The position numbers and the translations under genes are program-made. This document shows positions 29,980-36,934 of a DNA stretch of 42,696 nt, piece by piece. A model generated the notes under the pieces. It searched no databases. It saw only the letters and a program-made list of their open reading frames with translations, and was not told the origin of the DNA. The DNA lies in the NCBI GenBank assembly GCA_944383905.1, contig CALWRI010000014.1, forward strand, positions 1 through 42,696, read 5' to 3'. The stretch is from an uncultured Christensenellaceae bacterium (GTDB taxonomy: Bacteria > Bacillota > Clostridia > Christensenellales > UBA3700). How positions within the stretch are numbered: position 1 is the stretch's first letter; every line of letters starts with the position of its first letter.

Positions 29980-30522
29980 GTACAACGCTTTCGCTTTTCG
30001 GGTGACGCTCGTCACATAACCGGTTTTCGCTGCGGTATATCCGTCTCTGTCCTTGCCGTAAATTGCGAGAAGCCTCTCCTTGAGAGCCTCGTATCTTTTC
30101 GCCTCGTCGGGCGTCTCTTTGAGATAACGGCAAAAATACTTTTCGTCGGCGTCTCCTTTTCTTCGCAGATGGATATGAAACACCTCGTCCGTATACCCGC
30201 ACGGAGTGTATCCTTTGTTCAGAGAGATCCTGTCTCCGCTTTCGGACATGACGATATAGCCGGCTGCGGCGAGCAAAGCGGCGCAACCTTTTTGATCGTC
30301 GGTCTCCACGATAATATCGACGATCGGCTTTGAACGTATAGTGCCTATTGCCGTGCTGCCGACGTGAAGGACGGAAAGCGCTTTTTCTCCGAGCAAGGCA
30401 GAAAGCCTTTGCTTTTCCGCAAAAAAAACCGCTGCATATCTCTTCTCGTCAGGCGGCGCGAGGATTATCGGAAAAAGCTCCCAAAGTTCCGCCAGAGTCA
30501 TATCTGAAAGGTCTTTTGTCAA
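29971..30522 (-). CDS. GrpB-family (UPF0157) protein
   Basis: 183 residues if translation begins at TTG 30522 (M/L-TKDLSDMTLAELWELFPI), which has AGGAG at ideal spacing and gives the typical N-terminus; longer readings would overlap the upstream gene. Nucleotidyltransferase-fold motif HVGSTAIGTI...KPIVDIIVE (near residues 54-74) defines the GrpB family, whose biochemical role is not established. Last gene of a GNAT-membrane protein-GrpB operon. Confidence 0.82.
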   Translation of the reverse strand: MTKDLSDMTLAELWELFPIILAPPDEKRYAAVFFAEKQRLSALLGEKALSVLHVGSTAIGTIRSKPIVDIIVETDDQKGCAALLAAAGYIVMSESGDRISLNKGYTPCGYTDEVFHIHLRRKGDADEKYFCRYLKETPDEAKRYEALKERLLAIYGKDRDGYTAAKTGYVTSVTRKAKALYEK

Positions 30523-30532
30523 TTCTTCTCTC

Positions 30533-31123
30533 CTAAAATACGAAATCGTCGTCATCGCGCGATTGCATTTCTTCCCGTTCGTCGATCTCTCTTTGTATCT
30601 GCTCCGCGCTTTGTCTGAATTCGGCATAATACCTGTTGCTCAACACTGCACCTCCGACCATCGGCAAAAATCCTGCCGCTGACCAGAGCTTGTCGGGCAT
30701 AAGCGCGCCGATAACGAGCGAGACGGCAAAACTTATAAGCGCCGCGATCACGACCGCCTTTCCTCTCGCCTTCGTAAACGAGTCGTATTTTTGATAAAGC
30801 AGGAGATTTTTTTCGTATTCGGGTTTGTTCTTCAACGCCTCTTTCTGCGCTTTTTCGACTTTCGCGAGTTTCGCGAGCGGCTGCAAGGACGCAAGCACGG
30901 AGAGCGAAAGAGTCACGCCGATGAATATAGGACAGGCAAACCCGAGCAATCTGACTTGAAAGACCCAGCCCGTACAGCAAACGCATATTATCACGATCGC
31001 CATCACCGCCGACGTTATTGCGGAGCATACCAACTGGATGCCGTAATCTTTGGACAGTTTTTCAGCCTCTTTTCTCAATTCGGGATCCGGGAAAAGATAG
31101 TAATACTCGCTTTGTTTTGCCAT
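30533..31123 (-). CDS. integral membrane protein of unknown function
   Basis: 196 residues with about four membrane segments in two hairpins (roughly 30-52, 56-78, 122-140, 146-160), a basic cytoplasmic loop between the pairs (KLAKVEKAQKEALKNK) and a long acidic C-terminal tail ending DDDDFVF. No family recognised. It begins 9 bp after the GNAT gene and ends 10 bp before the GrpB start, so all three are one transcript. Confidence 0.7.
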   Translation of the reverse strand: MAKQSEYYYLFPDPELRKEAEKLSKDYGIQLVCSAITSAVMAIVIICVCCTGWVFQVRLLGFACPIFIGVTLSLSVLASLQPLAKLAKVEKAQKEALKNKPEYEKNLLLYQKYDSFTKARGKAVVIAALISFAVSLVIGALMPDKLWSAAGFLPMVGGAVLSNRYYAEFRQSAEQIQREIDEREEMQSRDDDDFVF

Positions 31124-31132
31124 AAATCTCCT

Positions 31133-31636
31133 CTATTTCAGCTTTCCGAAGCGGAGAAGATCGAACAATTCTCCGTTTTTGCAGGCGGCTTTTCTCAAAA
31201 CCCCTTCGAGCACGAATCCGTTTTTTTCGAGCACTCTCGCAGACGCCTTGTTAGGCGCAAACACTTCCGACGTCAATTTTACGATATCGAGCGTTTCGAA
31301 AGCCTCTTTGACGATGAGACGCGTCGCCTCTGTCGCTATCCCCTTGCCGCAATGATCTTTGTGCAGGATGTATCCTATCTCCGCGTCCTTGCAATATATC
31401 CCCGTTTTGCCTTCGACCGTTATATTGCCGACCACTGCTCCGTCTGCGACGATCGCGCGGAAAAGCCCGTCCTTGCCGTCGTGCACAGCGACGATGTTTT
31501 CAAGCCACTGTTTTGCGCACTCGTCCGTATAAGGATTTGGCAGTCTGTCGGTAAGATAGGTGCGGTCGGTATTGTTGCAAACCTTTATAAGTCCCTCCGC
31601 GAGGTCGGGAGTCCACTTCTTCAATTCGATCTTCAT
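31133..31636 (-). CDS. GNAT-family N-acetyltransferase (RimJ/RimL type)
   Basis: 167 residues. Conserved acetyl-CoA-binding loop region EIGYILHKDHCGKGIATEA (Q/R-x2-G-x-G/A-like, near residues 86-104) and C-terminal N-x-A-S-x-R-V-L-E-K-x-G-F, typical of RimJ/L-like enzymes that acetylate protein N-termini or small amines. Substrate unknown. GGGGAAG site in a very short leader (about 11 nt). First gene of a three-gene operon. Confidence 0.88.
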   Translation of the reverse strand: MKIELKKWTPDLAEGLIKVCNNTDRTYLTDRLPNPYTDECAKQWLENIVAVHDGKDGLFRAIVADGAVVGNITVEGKTGIYCKDAEIGYILHKDHCGKGIATEATRLIVKEAFETLDIVKLTSEVFAPNKASARVLEKNGFVLEGVLRKAACKNGELFDLLRFGKLK

Positions 31637-31653
31637 AGTCTTCCCCTTTTTTT

Positions 31654-31682
31654 ATTCTATAACATAAAAAAGCCGCCGTCAA
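31654..31682 (-). promoter_or_regulatory. promoter of the GNAT operon
   Basis: TTGACG (31677-31682), 17-bp spacer, TAGAAT (31654-31659). Start near 31647, leader about 11 nt but containing the ribosome binding site. Confidence 0.75.
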
Positions 31683-31699
31683 TCACGGATTTACGCCGT

Positions 31700-31724
31700 A
31701 AAAAAAGAAGGCAAACGCCTTCTT
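31700..31724 (-). terminator. intrinsic terminator after the preQ1-operon SDR
   Basis: Perfect 8-bp stem (31705-31712 with 31717-31724, 4-nt loop) with a U run on the minus-strand 3' side, 17 bp after the SDR stop. Confidence 0.9.
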
Positions 31725-31741
31725 CTTGCAAGGTAAACCGC

Positions 31742-32389
31742 TCACCATACGAATTCCGCTTTTGCCGCTTCACCGTTGTCTATGAGCACATCCTGCGCCG
31801 TCATGGACTTGTTGACCGCAGTCACGAAATATGCCCATTCCGCGATCTCTTCCGCGCTCGCCCATTTGGGAAGAAGGGTCAACGACATGATCTTGTTCCA
31901 CATGTTCTCGTCGTTCATGACTCTGTCGTTGAGATGCGTCGTTACCCCTCCGGGGGAGAGACTGTTCGCCGTCGCGCCGTATTTCGCGACGCGGAGCGCG
32001 ACGTTTTTCATATAAGCTACAACGCCGCCCTTGCTCGCGGTATACTCGGGAAATTCCGCCCCCGTATGCGCGCTTGACGAAGCGATGAACAGCACGCTTT
32101 TTATCCCTTCGCGTACGCCGTATTTTTCGGTCACTCTGATCGTGCCTTTGAGGTTTACGTCAATGTCCCTGCCGCTGTCTTGAACGCCCGCGTTGTTGAC
32201 GAGTATCTGCACCCCGTCAACTTCGGGAAGCTCGTCGACGGCGACGTCCGCGACGTAATGCGTATAATTCGCGCGGTCTATCCCCGCTCCGAGCATGTCT
32301 ATGCCGACGACCTCGTGTCCCCTTTCAAGAAAGAGCAACGCGATCGCCTTTCCTATGCCATTGCTCGAGCCGGTAACCATCACCTTCAT
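31742..32389 (-). CDS. SDR oxidoreductase coupled to a preQ1-controlled transporter
   Basis: 215 residues from the ATG at 32389. NAD(P)-binding TGSSNGIG (residues 6-13), NNAG, catalytic Ser in IASSSA and Y-x3-K in YTASK. The ATG overlaps the TGA stop of the transporter gene (ATGA), so the two are translationally coupled and both lie behind the preQ1 riboswitch. The frame stays open far upstream inside the transporter gene but that extension has no domain content. Context suggests a role with queuosine precursors; the substrate is not visible. Confidence 0.88.
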   Translation of the reverse strand: MKVMVTGSSNGIGKAIALLFLERGHEVVGIDMLGAGIDRANYTHYVADVAVDELPEVDGVQILVNNAGVQDSGRDIDVNLKGTIRVTEKYGVREGIKSVLFIASSSAHTGAEFPEYTASKGGVVAYMKNVALRVAKYGATANSLSPGGVTTHLNDRVMNDENMWNKIMSLTLLPKWASAEEIAEWAYFVTAVNKSMTAQDVLIDNGEAAKAEFVW

Positions 32390-33141
32390 TTCGCCGCCTC
32401 CGTCTGTTTTATAAATTCGAAATACTCCTTGCCGACCTGCTCTCTCTTCCACCTTTTGCATATCCCGAAACCGAATGCGGAAAAGACGACTTCGCAAAGC
32501 AATTCGACGACCATACCGGTCAACGAACAGGTGACGCATTGGAGCAACGTCCAGCCGAAAAAGGTGTGGCTGACTATGAGAGCGAAGATCATATTGTCGG
32601 CAAACTGCGCGACCGCCGTGGAGACGTAAGAACGCAGGAAATAAGCCGTCGCGCCGTCGGGGTTCTTTTTGAAGGCGAGACCTATCCCCGCGTTGAGGAA
32701 GTTGTTCACAGCTGCAGAAGCGACAAAAGCAACCGTACTGCCGAAAAGGACGTACCACGTCCCGCCGAAAGTGTTGTCGAGAGCGGAATTTATAACTCCT
32801 TCGCTCCCCTCCACAAACGACTCTCCCCATGCGCCGGGGATCTTGCTGCCTACGAACATTATCAGACAAAACACGAGATTGACCGCGCTTGCGAACACCG
32901 AAAGCTGTGTCGCCGCCTTTGGTCCGAAATGCTTTGTTACGACGTCCATCGACAGAAAAACAAACCACGATACGATTATGCCGCAGTCGAGCGCAAGCCA
33001 GCTGACGGGCAGATTTATGCTTTTGTTTGCGAGGAGATTCATTGCGAAAACGCTCAACGTAAAAAACACCGTGACCGCCGCAGGCACGCTGTTGAGCAAC
33101 AATCTGAATTCTTTGAACGAATTTTTGATCTTTTGTCCCAT
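32386..33141 (-). CDS. VUT-family (YhhQ-like) queuosine-precursor transporter
   Basis: 251 residues from the ATG at 33141 (AGAGG upstream; longer readings run through the riboswitch). Multiple membrane helices and the family motifs LLANK (near residue 39) and DVVTKHFGPKAA (near 66-77). VUT/YhhQ proteins import preQ0, preQ1 or queuine for tRNA queuosine. The preQ1-I riboswitch directly upstream supports this strongly. The start lies behind its own promoter and riboswitch terminator, and it overlaps the SDR gene by 4 bp. Confidence 0.9.
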   Translation of the reverse strand: MGQKIKNSFKEFRLLLNSVPAAVTVFFTLSVFAMNLLANKSINLPVSWLALDCGIIVSWFVFLSMDVVTKHFGPKAATQLSVFASAVNLVFCLIMFVGSKIPGAWGESFVEGSEGVINSALDNTFGGTWYVLFGSTVAFVASAAVNNFLNAGIGLAFKKNPDGATAYFLRSYVSTAVAQFADNMIFALIVSHTFFGWTLLQCVTCSLTGMVVELLCEVVFSAFGFGICKRWKREQVGKEYFEFIKQTEAAK

Positions 33142-33178
33142 ATAGCCTCTTTCAGTCCGAAACCGCAAAACATGGATC

Positions 33179-33198
33179 AAAAAAAGCGCAATATGCGC
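33179..33198 (-). terminator. terminator of the preQ1 riboswitch
   Basis: Short perfect stem (33186-33190 with 33194-33198, 3-nt loop) followed by seven U on the minus strand, about 7 nt after the aptamer. Expression platform of the riboswitch. Confidence 0.75.
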
Positions 33199-33204
33199 CC
33201 ATCT

Positions 33205-33246
33205 TCCCGTAGTTTTGTTTATAGACAGGATGGTCACGAACTGTCT
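33205..33246 (-). ncRNA. preQ1-I riboswitch aptamer
   Basis: On the minus strand: 6-bp P1 stem AGACAG/CUGUCU (33241-33246 with 33223-33228), a 12-nt loop, then the diagnostic A-rich tail AUAAACAAAACUACGG. The tail's ACG can pair with CGU in the loop to form the pseudoknot. It matches the compact preQ1-I architecture of Bacillus and Thermoanaerobacter and precedes a terminator and a precursor transporter gene. Confidence 0.85.
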
Positions 33247-33266
33247 GTTTTTTTATTTACAAGCAC

Positions 33267-33295
33267 AGTTTAGCATCGAAATAAATGTTTGTCAA
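33267..33295 (-). promoter_or_regulatory. promoter of the preQ1-controlled operon
   Basis: TTGACA (33290-33295), 17-bp spacer, TAAACT (33267-33272). Transcript starts near 33260, just before the aptamer. Confidence 0.82.
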
Positions 33296-33339
33296 GCGTT
33301 CAGACGCGGAATAAAACCGCTTGCCTTTCGCGATAAATA

Positions 33340-33368
33340 TTGAACGTCGGCTTTATCCGTGATATAAT
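33340..33368 (+). promoter_or_regulatory. promoter of the EFR1-type gene
   Basis: TTGAAC (33340-33345), 17-bp spacer, TATAAT (33363-33368). The -10 ends 6 nt before the ATG at 33375, so the transcript would be leaderless. Confidence 0.75.
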
Positions 33369-33374
33369 TCTGTT

Positions 33375-34136
33375 ATGGGATCGTCAAAACTCCGCATTTT
33401 CTACTTTTCTCCCACGGGAGGGGGCGCAGCCGTAGCAAACGCAGTCGCGAAAGACGGCGGCGAGCTTTTTGATGTCACTTTGCCCGAAAACAGAATAATT
33501 CCTCCTCAAATATGCAGCGCAGACGAAAACCTCTTCGTATTCCCCGTCTACAATCGCGGAGTGCCCGAAATATGCGCGCAGTACGTCCGCAGTCTCAAAG
33601 GCAACGGCTCTTTTGCCGACGTGATCTGCATATACGGGGGCGTGACGAAGGGAAAATGCCTGCCTCAAGCCGCAAAACTGCTGTCCGACTGCGGTTTCGT
33701 ACCGAGAAAAGGCGCCTGCGTTCCCGCGCCGCATTGCTACTGCAAGAGGCAAATAAACGCTCTGACTCCCGAAAGGCTCGATCTCATACGCGACTTTATG
33801 AAAGGAAAAGTACACCTCTCCCCGATCTCTTCCGAGAAGAAATGCGCGGATCTATCGGTACAACGCGCGATGAAACGCGTCACGGGACGATGCATCGTCG
33901 ACCATTCTCTCTGCAACGGATGCGGCAAATGCCGCGAGGTATGCCCTTCCGGAGCCGCAGACGCGACGTCTACGGACGACGCGCTTTGCATACTTTGCGG
34001 AGCCTGCGTGAAAAAATGTCCCCAAGGCGCGAGACGCATAAAATTTTACACTCCGTTCCCATCTCTTTTCGTAAACGCAAACTGCAAAGAGAGAAAGGAC
34101 GAATTTTTCTGTTTTTCAGACGGCGGCACGCGCTGA
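33375..34136 (+). CDS. EFR1-type flavodoxin-ferredoxin protein
   Basis: 253 residues. The N-terminal flavodoxin-like domain has a phosphate loop FYFSPTGGG (residues 9-17). The C-terminal part carries two canonical [4Fe-4S] motifs (C180/183/186/190 and C205/208/211/215, each followed by Pro). Such proteins are widespread in clostridia and shuttle electrons between FMN and Fe-S partners; the partner here is unknown. No ribosome binding site before the ATG. It faces the preQ1 operon divergently and converges on the PP-loop gene. Confidence 0.88.
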   Translation: MGSSKLRIFYFSPTGGGAAVANAVAKDGGELFDVTLPENRIIPPQICSADENLFVFPVYNRGVPEICAQYVRSLKGNGSFADVICIYGGVTKGKCLPQAAKLLSDCGFVPRKGACVPAPHCYCKRQINALTPERLDLIRDFMKGKVHLSPISSEKKCADLSVQRAMKRVTGRCIVDHSLCNGCGKCREVCPSGAADATSTDDALCILCGACVKKCPQGARRIKFYTPFPSLFVNANCKERKDEFFCFSDGGTR

Positions 34137-34159
34137 CGGCGCCCGATCGGGGTTGAATA

Positions 34160-35590
34160 TCAATCCCTCTCTCCCCGTCTTTCAAACGGTTTTTTCATTA
34201 GCTTTGTCTCTCTTTCGCAACCGAAAAACCCCGATCTCTCTATCTCCGCAAGCGCGTCCTCCCTTGTGACGTTGCCCGAAGAAACGGCGAGCGAAAGCTC
34301 TACCGCGGAATAAGGTACGGTGCGGCTCTGCATATCGCGGAATCTGACAAACTGCGTGTATTCCTTGCACTTTTCTATATCGCACGAAGTGTGAAGCGCT
34401 TTTCCGTCACCCGCGCTCCAACCCGCTTCTCTTTCTATCAGACCTTTTATTTCGTTCCACTTGTAACCGTCGGAGATCTTCGCAAAATCCATATGTACGA
34501 GTCGTGGCAGGTTGCCCTTCTTCGAGTTTTTTCTGACCGCTTCACAGAACGGCAGGAATATCTCGGGCGCACTTTTAAGCGCCTCGTGTACGTTGAGCAC
34601 TTGTTCGTTCTGGTATCTGCCTTCATTTCCCGCGCCCCAGAAAGTCCCTTTTGCAAGCGTGCGGACGGTGAAATACATCTGCATCTGCCCGCCCGCAAGC
34701 GGCTTTCTGAAAGTTATTATGCGACCGAGATTGAAGAAAAACCTGCCGACCGCCTGCCACCTTTTGTCAAACGCGATCAACGGAGATATATTGTTGAAAA
34801 GCAGGTTGTGCATCTGCACGGGCTCGTTGCCGAGAACGAGATAAGGCACTTTTTCGTCCGCAAGCATTTCGAAAAACAAAACGTATGCGAGCGACGGGCA
34901 CATACAGGTGTTTCCCGCAAGCGCGTAATGCGCGGCGTATATCTTCGCAGTAGTCTCCGCCGACGGTTTTTTCTCTTCAAACCTGACGTCTCTGAATATC
35001 TCTTTCGCCTTCGCGACGTTCTTCTTCGCGCTGTCGGACATATATTCCGTTACCCAGGTCAACGCAAGCACCCGGAGTCCCAGCTTTTTCGTCAGATAAT
35101 ACAGCAAAAAAGTGGAGTCCTTTCCTCCCGTATAGAACAGCGCGACGTCAATGCCGCCTTTCGGGTTGCGCGGGATCTCCGAAACCGTCGGAAGAACTGC
35201 GGTGAGGTGTTTCAGTCTTTCTTTCGAAGCGCACATCGGGCACAGTCCGTTTTCGTCAAGCTCGAGACCGGGTATCAGATAGTCGTTGGCAACGCAGTTT
35301 TTGCAAAACCTCGCTTCTCCCATATCGCGGGGAATATCCCTCTTGTCTTCCTGCCTGACGAGAATACCCTGCCTTGCGAGTCTTTTCAGGGCAAAACTTT
35401 TCGCTACTGCCGAGGCGGCGACCTTGCCGTCGTTTTCTTGCAGAAAACGCAGTATCCTGCCGGGGACTTTTACGCTGTTTGCAAAAGTATACGGCGCCTT
35501 TCTGATACCGTAACAGACAAGATGTCTTTTGCATATTTTCCATCTGCTCTGCAAAACGTAAAATCCGTCCGCGAAATCTCTTTTTCTCAT
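34160..35590 (-). CDS. PP-loop (adenine nucleotide alpha-hydrolase) ATPase, orphan
   Basis: 476 residues. The PP-loop TGGKDS at 154-159 marks the N-type ATP pyrophosphatase fold that adenylates a substrate for sulfur or nitrogen transfer. Just before it are two CxxC pairs (C96/C99, C117/C120), a likely zinc knuckle as in WbpG/PseA-like sugar amidotransferases. An N-terminal ~80 residues look winged-helix-like, and the C-terminus has a CDIEKC motif. AAGGA site present. Single gene with its own promoter; no pathway genes beside it. tRNA modification or sugar amidation are both possible. Confidence 0.75.
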   Translation of the reverse strand: MRKRDFADGFYVLQSRWKICKRHLVCYGIRKAPYTFANSVKVPGRILRFLQENDGKVAASAVAKSFALKRLARQGILVRQEDKRDIPRDMGEARFCKNCVANDYLIPGLELDENGLCPMCASKERLKHLTAVLPTVSEIPRNPKGGIDVALFYTGGKDSTFLLYYLTKKLGLRVLALTWVTEYMSDSAKKNVAKAKEIFRDVRFEEKKPSAETTAKIYAAHYALAGNTCMCPSLAYVLFFEMLADEKVPYLVLGNEPVQMHNLLFNNISPLIAFDKRWQAVGRFFFNLGRIITFRKPLAGGQMQMYFTVRTLAKGTFWGAGNEGRYQNEQVLNVHEALKSAPEIFLPFCEAVRKNSKKGNLPRLVHMDFAKISDGYKWNEIKGLIEREAGWSAGDGKALHTSCDIEKCKEYTQFVRFRDMQSRTVPYSAVELSLAVSSGNVTREDALAEIERSGFFGCERETKLMKKPFERRGERD

Positions 35591-35630
35591 CTCCGTCCTT
35601 CAGGTCGTCGCTCTCTGCCCGCCTCATTTA

Positions 35631-35659
35631 AGTATAACAAATCCGCCTTCGGTTTTCAA
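35631..35659 (-). promoter_or_regulatory. promoter of the PP-loop gene
   Basis: TTGAAA (35654-35659), 17-bp spacer, TATACT (35631-35636). The -35 lies in the loop of a 6-bp inverted repeat (35649-35654 with 35661-35666), a possible operator. Confidence 0.7.
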
Positions 35660-35664
35660 TACCG

Positions 35665-35701
35665 AAAAACGGATTTCAGCGCACCTGAAAAGAGAATCCG
35701 T
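35665..35701 (-). terminator. intrinsic terminator after the choloylglycine-hydrolase gene
   Basis: Inner perfect 6-bp stem (35674-35679 with 35685-35690) and outer ACGGA/TCCGT arms (35669-35673 with 35697-35701), followed by U-rich sequence on the minus strand. Confidence 0.7.
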
Positions 35702-35720
35702 CTCTGATTTCGGGATTTTA

Positions 35721-36671
35721 TCAGACCATGTCGAAAACGCTCAACACGTCGCCTTTCGCGTACTCTTCGGTCATGTGCACCCGTTTGACGTCCGCGCTGT
35801 CGTAAGTCCTGAACGCGTATATCGCGGGACCCGCGTCTATTACGCAGGAATACGCGGTGAAATCGCATTTGCCGTCTGTGGTTATCACGGAGCCTTTCGG
35901 CATTGCGACTGTCGACAGAATGTGAAACGCCTGCGCTTCGCAAGCGCCTCTCTTCTCTCCGCATACGGAATTGCTCTTGCAGAAAAACGCCTTGACGAAA
36001 CGCGACGAAGATGAAAAATCGCCGGGTAGTCCGACCGCTCCCGCGCCCTGCGAAAACGGCGAGATCTTCGTCTCTCCGCATTCTCTCGTCGCGGGATTTT
36101 CCGCGGAAAGTCCCAGATAATTCTTTACGTTTTCGCGGTGAAAGTCAAACGGCGGATTGTTTGTAAGAACGCCGTAAGGATTGTCAAATACCTTGATACC
36201 CTTCACAGTCCTCTCCACGGTAACGCATCCTTCCTTGTCAGCGACTATCCAATGCAGCGGCGCGAGAGGCAACCGGTCGTTGAAAGGCAGCGAGATTATC
36301 TCCGTTTTCTCAAGCTCTCTCTTTGCCTCGCCGATGTCGGCGCACTTCGCAAGGATATAAGGTATCAGCTCATAAGGCGCAAGCGCGGTCTTTCCGCTTT
36401 CATCCGACTCCGCATAAACGGCGTTGCCGGGAAAGTTGAGCGCCGCCATACACAAACCCGTTTCGTTGCAGGCTTCCGCATAAAGAGGATAGCCGTCCTC
36501 TACCCGCGCCGCGCCTATCATCGCGTAATGTCGGAGTATCACGCCCGCCCTCTTCGTCGCGAGAGCGTACTCCCTCGGCGTTACGACCACCTTCTGACCG
36601 AAGTCGCGGTCAATATCCATGTTTCTGCCAAAATAAAATCCGTTTTTTGCCAAAGTAACGACTGTGCACAT
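35721..36671 (-). CDS. choloylglycine hydrolase family (bile salt hydrolase / penicillin V acylase)
   Basis: 316 residues, the usual length. N-terminal-nucleophile hydrolase: after Met removal Cys2 is the nucleophile, and the expected partners are present: R16, D19 (GRNMD), N79/N82, N171/N172 (LTNNP) and R224 (SSSRF). Known members cleave conjugated bile acids or N-acyl amides. No signal peptide, so intracellular. GGAGG precedes the ATG. Single-gene transcript. Bile salt versus penicillin V preference cannot be told from sequence alone. Confidence 0.88.
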   Translation of the reverse strand: MCTVVTLAKNGFYFGRNMDIDRDFGQKVVVTPREYALATKRAGVILRHYAMIGAARVEDGYPLYAEACNETGLCMAALNFPGNAVYAESDESGKTALAPYELIPYILAKCADIGEAKRELEKTEIISLPFNDRLPLAPLHWIVADKEGCVTVERTVKGIKVFDNPYGVLTNNPPFDFHRENVKNYLGLSAENPATRECGETKISPFSQGAGAVGLPGDFSSSSRFVKAFFCKSNSVCGEKRGACEAQAFHILSTVAMPKGSVITTDGKCDFTAYSCVIDAGPAIYAFRTYDSADVKRVHMTEEYAKGDVLSVFDMV

Positions 36672-36849
36672 ATTTCCTCCGTCGTTATTGTGCGGCTTCT
36701 TTGGTCGATTTATGCCTGAAAAGCGCTTTTAAGGCTCCGCAAAACCTATGTTTGAAGTCTGAACGTAAACGGATTTTCCGATATACGAAAATTGAAATAC
36801 GCTAAACGGATCGCTCTCTCCGCGACGCAGTGATAGCGTTCGATTTGAT

Positions 36850-36875
36850 AAAAAACGCGCGTAAATTTCCGCGCG
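36850..36875 (-). terminator. hairpin with U run upstream of the choloylglycine-hydrolase gene
   Basis: 6-bp CGCGCG stem (36856-36861 with 36870-36875, 8-nt loop) followed by six U on the minus strand. It lies downstream of the CDF terminator and about 180 bp before the hydrolase start: a second tandem terminator, or an attenuator. The rest of 36672-36902 shows only a 12-bp palindrome, AAAAGCGCTTTT, at 36719-36730. Confidence 0.6.
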
Positions 36876-36902
36876 AACGATGAAAAGAGAATATTTGGTT
36901 CC

Positions 36903-36930
36903 AAAAAAAGATCCCCTTCATAAAGGGGAT
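36903..36930 (-). terminator. intrinsic terminator after the CDF transporter
   Basis: Perfect 8-bp stem (36911-36918 with 36923-36930, 4-nt loop) followed by a run of U on the minus strand. Confidence 0.88.
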
Positions 36931-36934
36931 TTTA

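Noticed and set aside
31742..32968. SDR gene read as 408 codons with a long N-terminal extension
   Set aside because: The extra part lies in another frame inside the transporter gene and has no recognisable domain; the ATGA overlap start at 32389 gives the normal SDR N-terminus.
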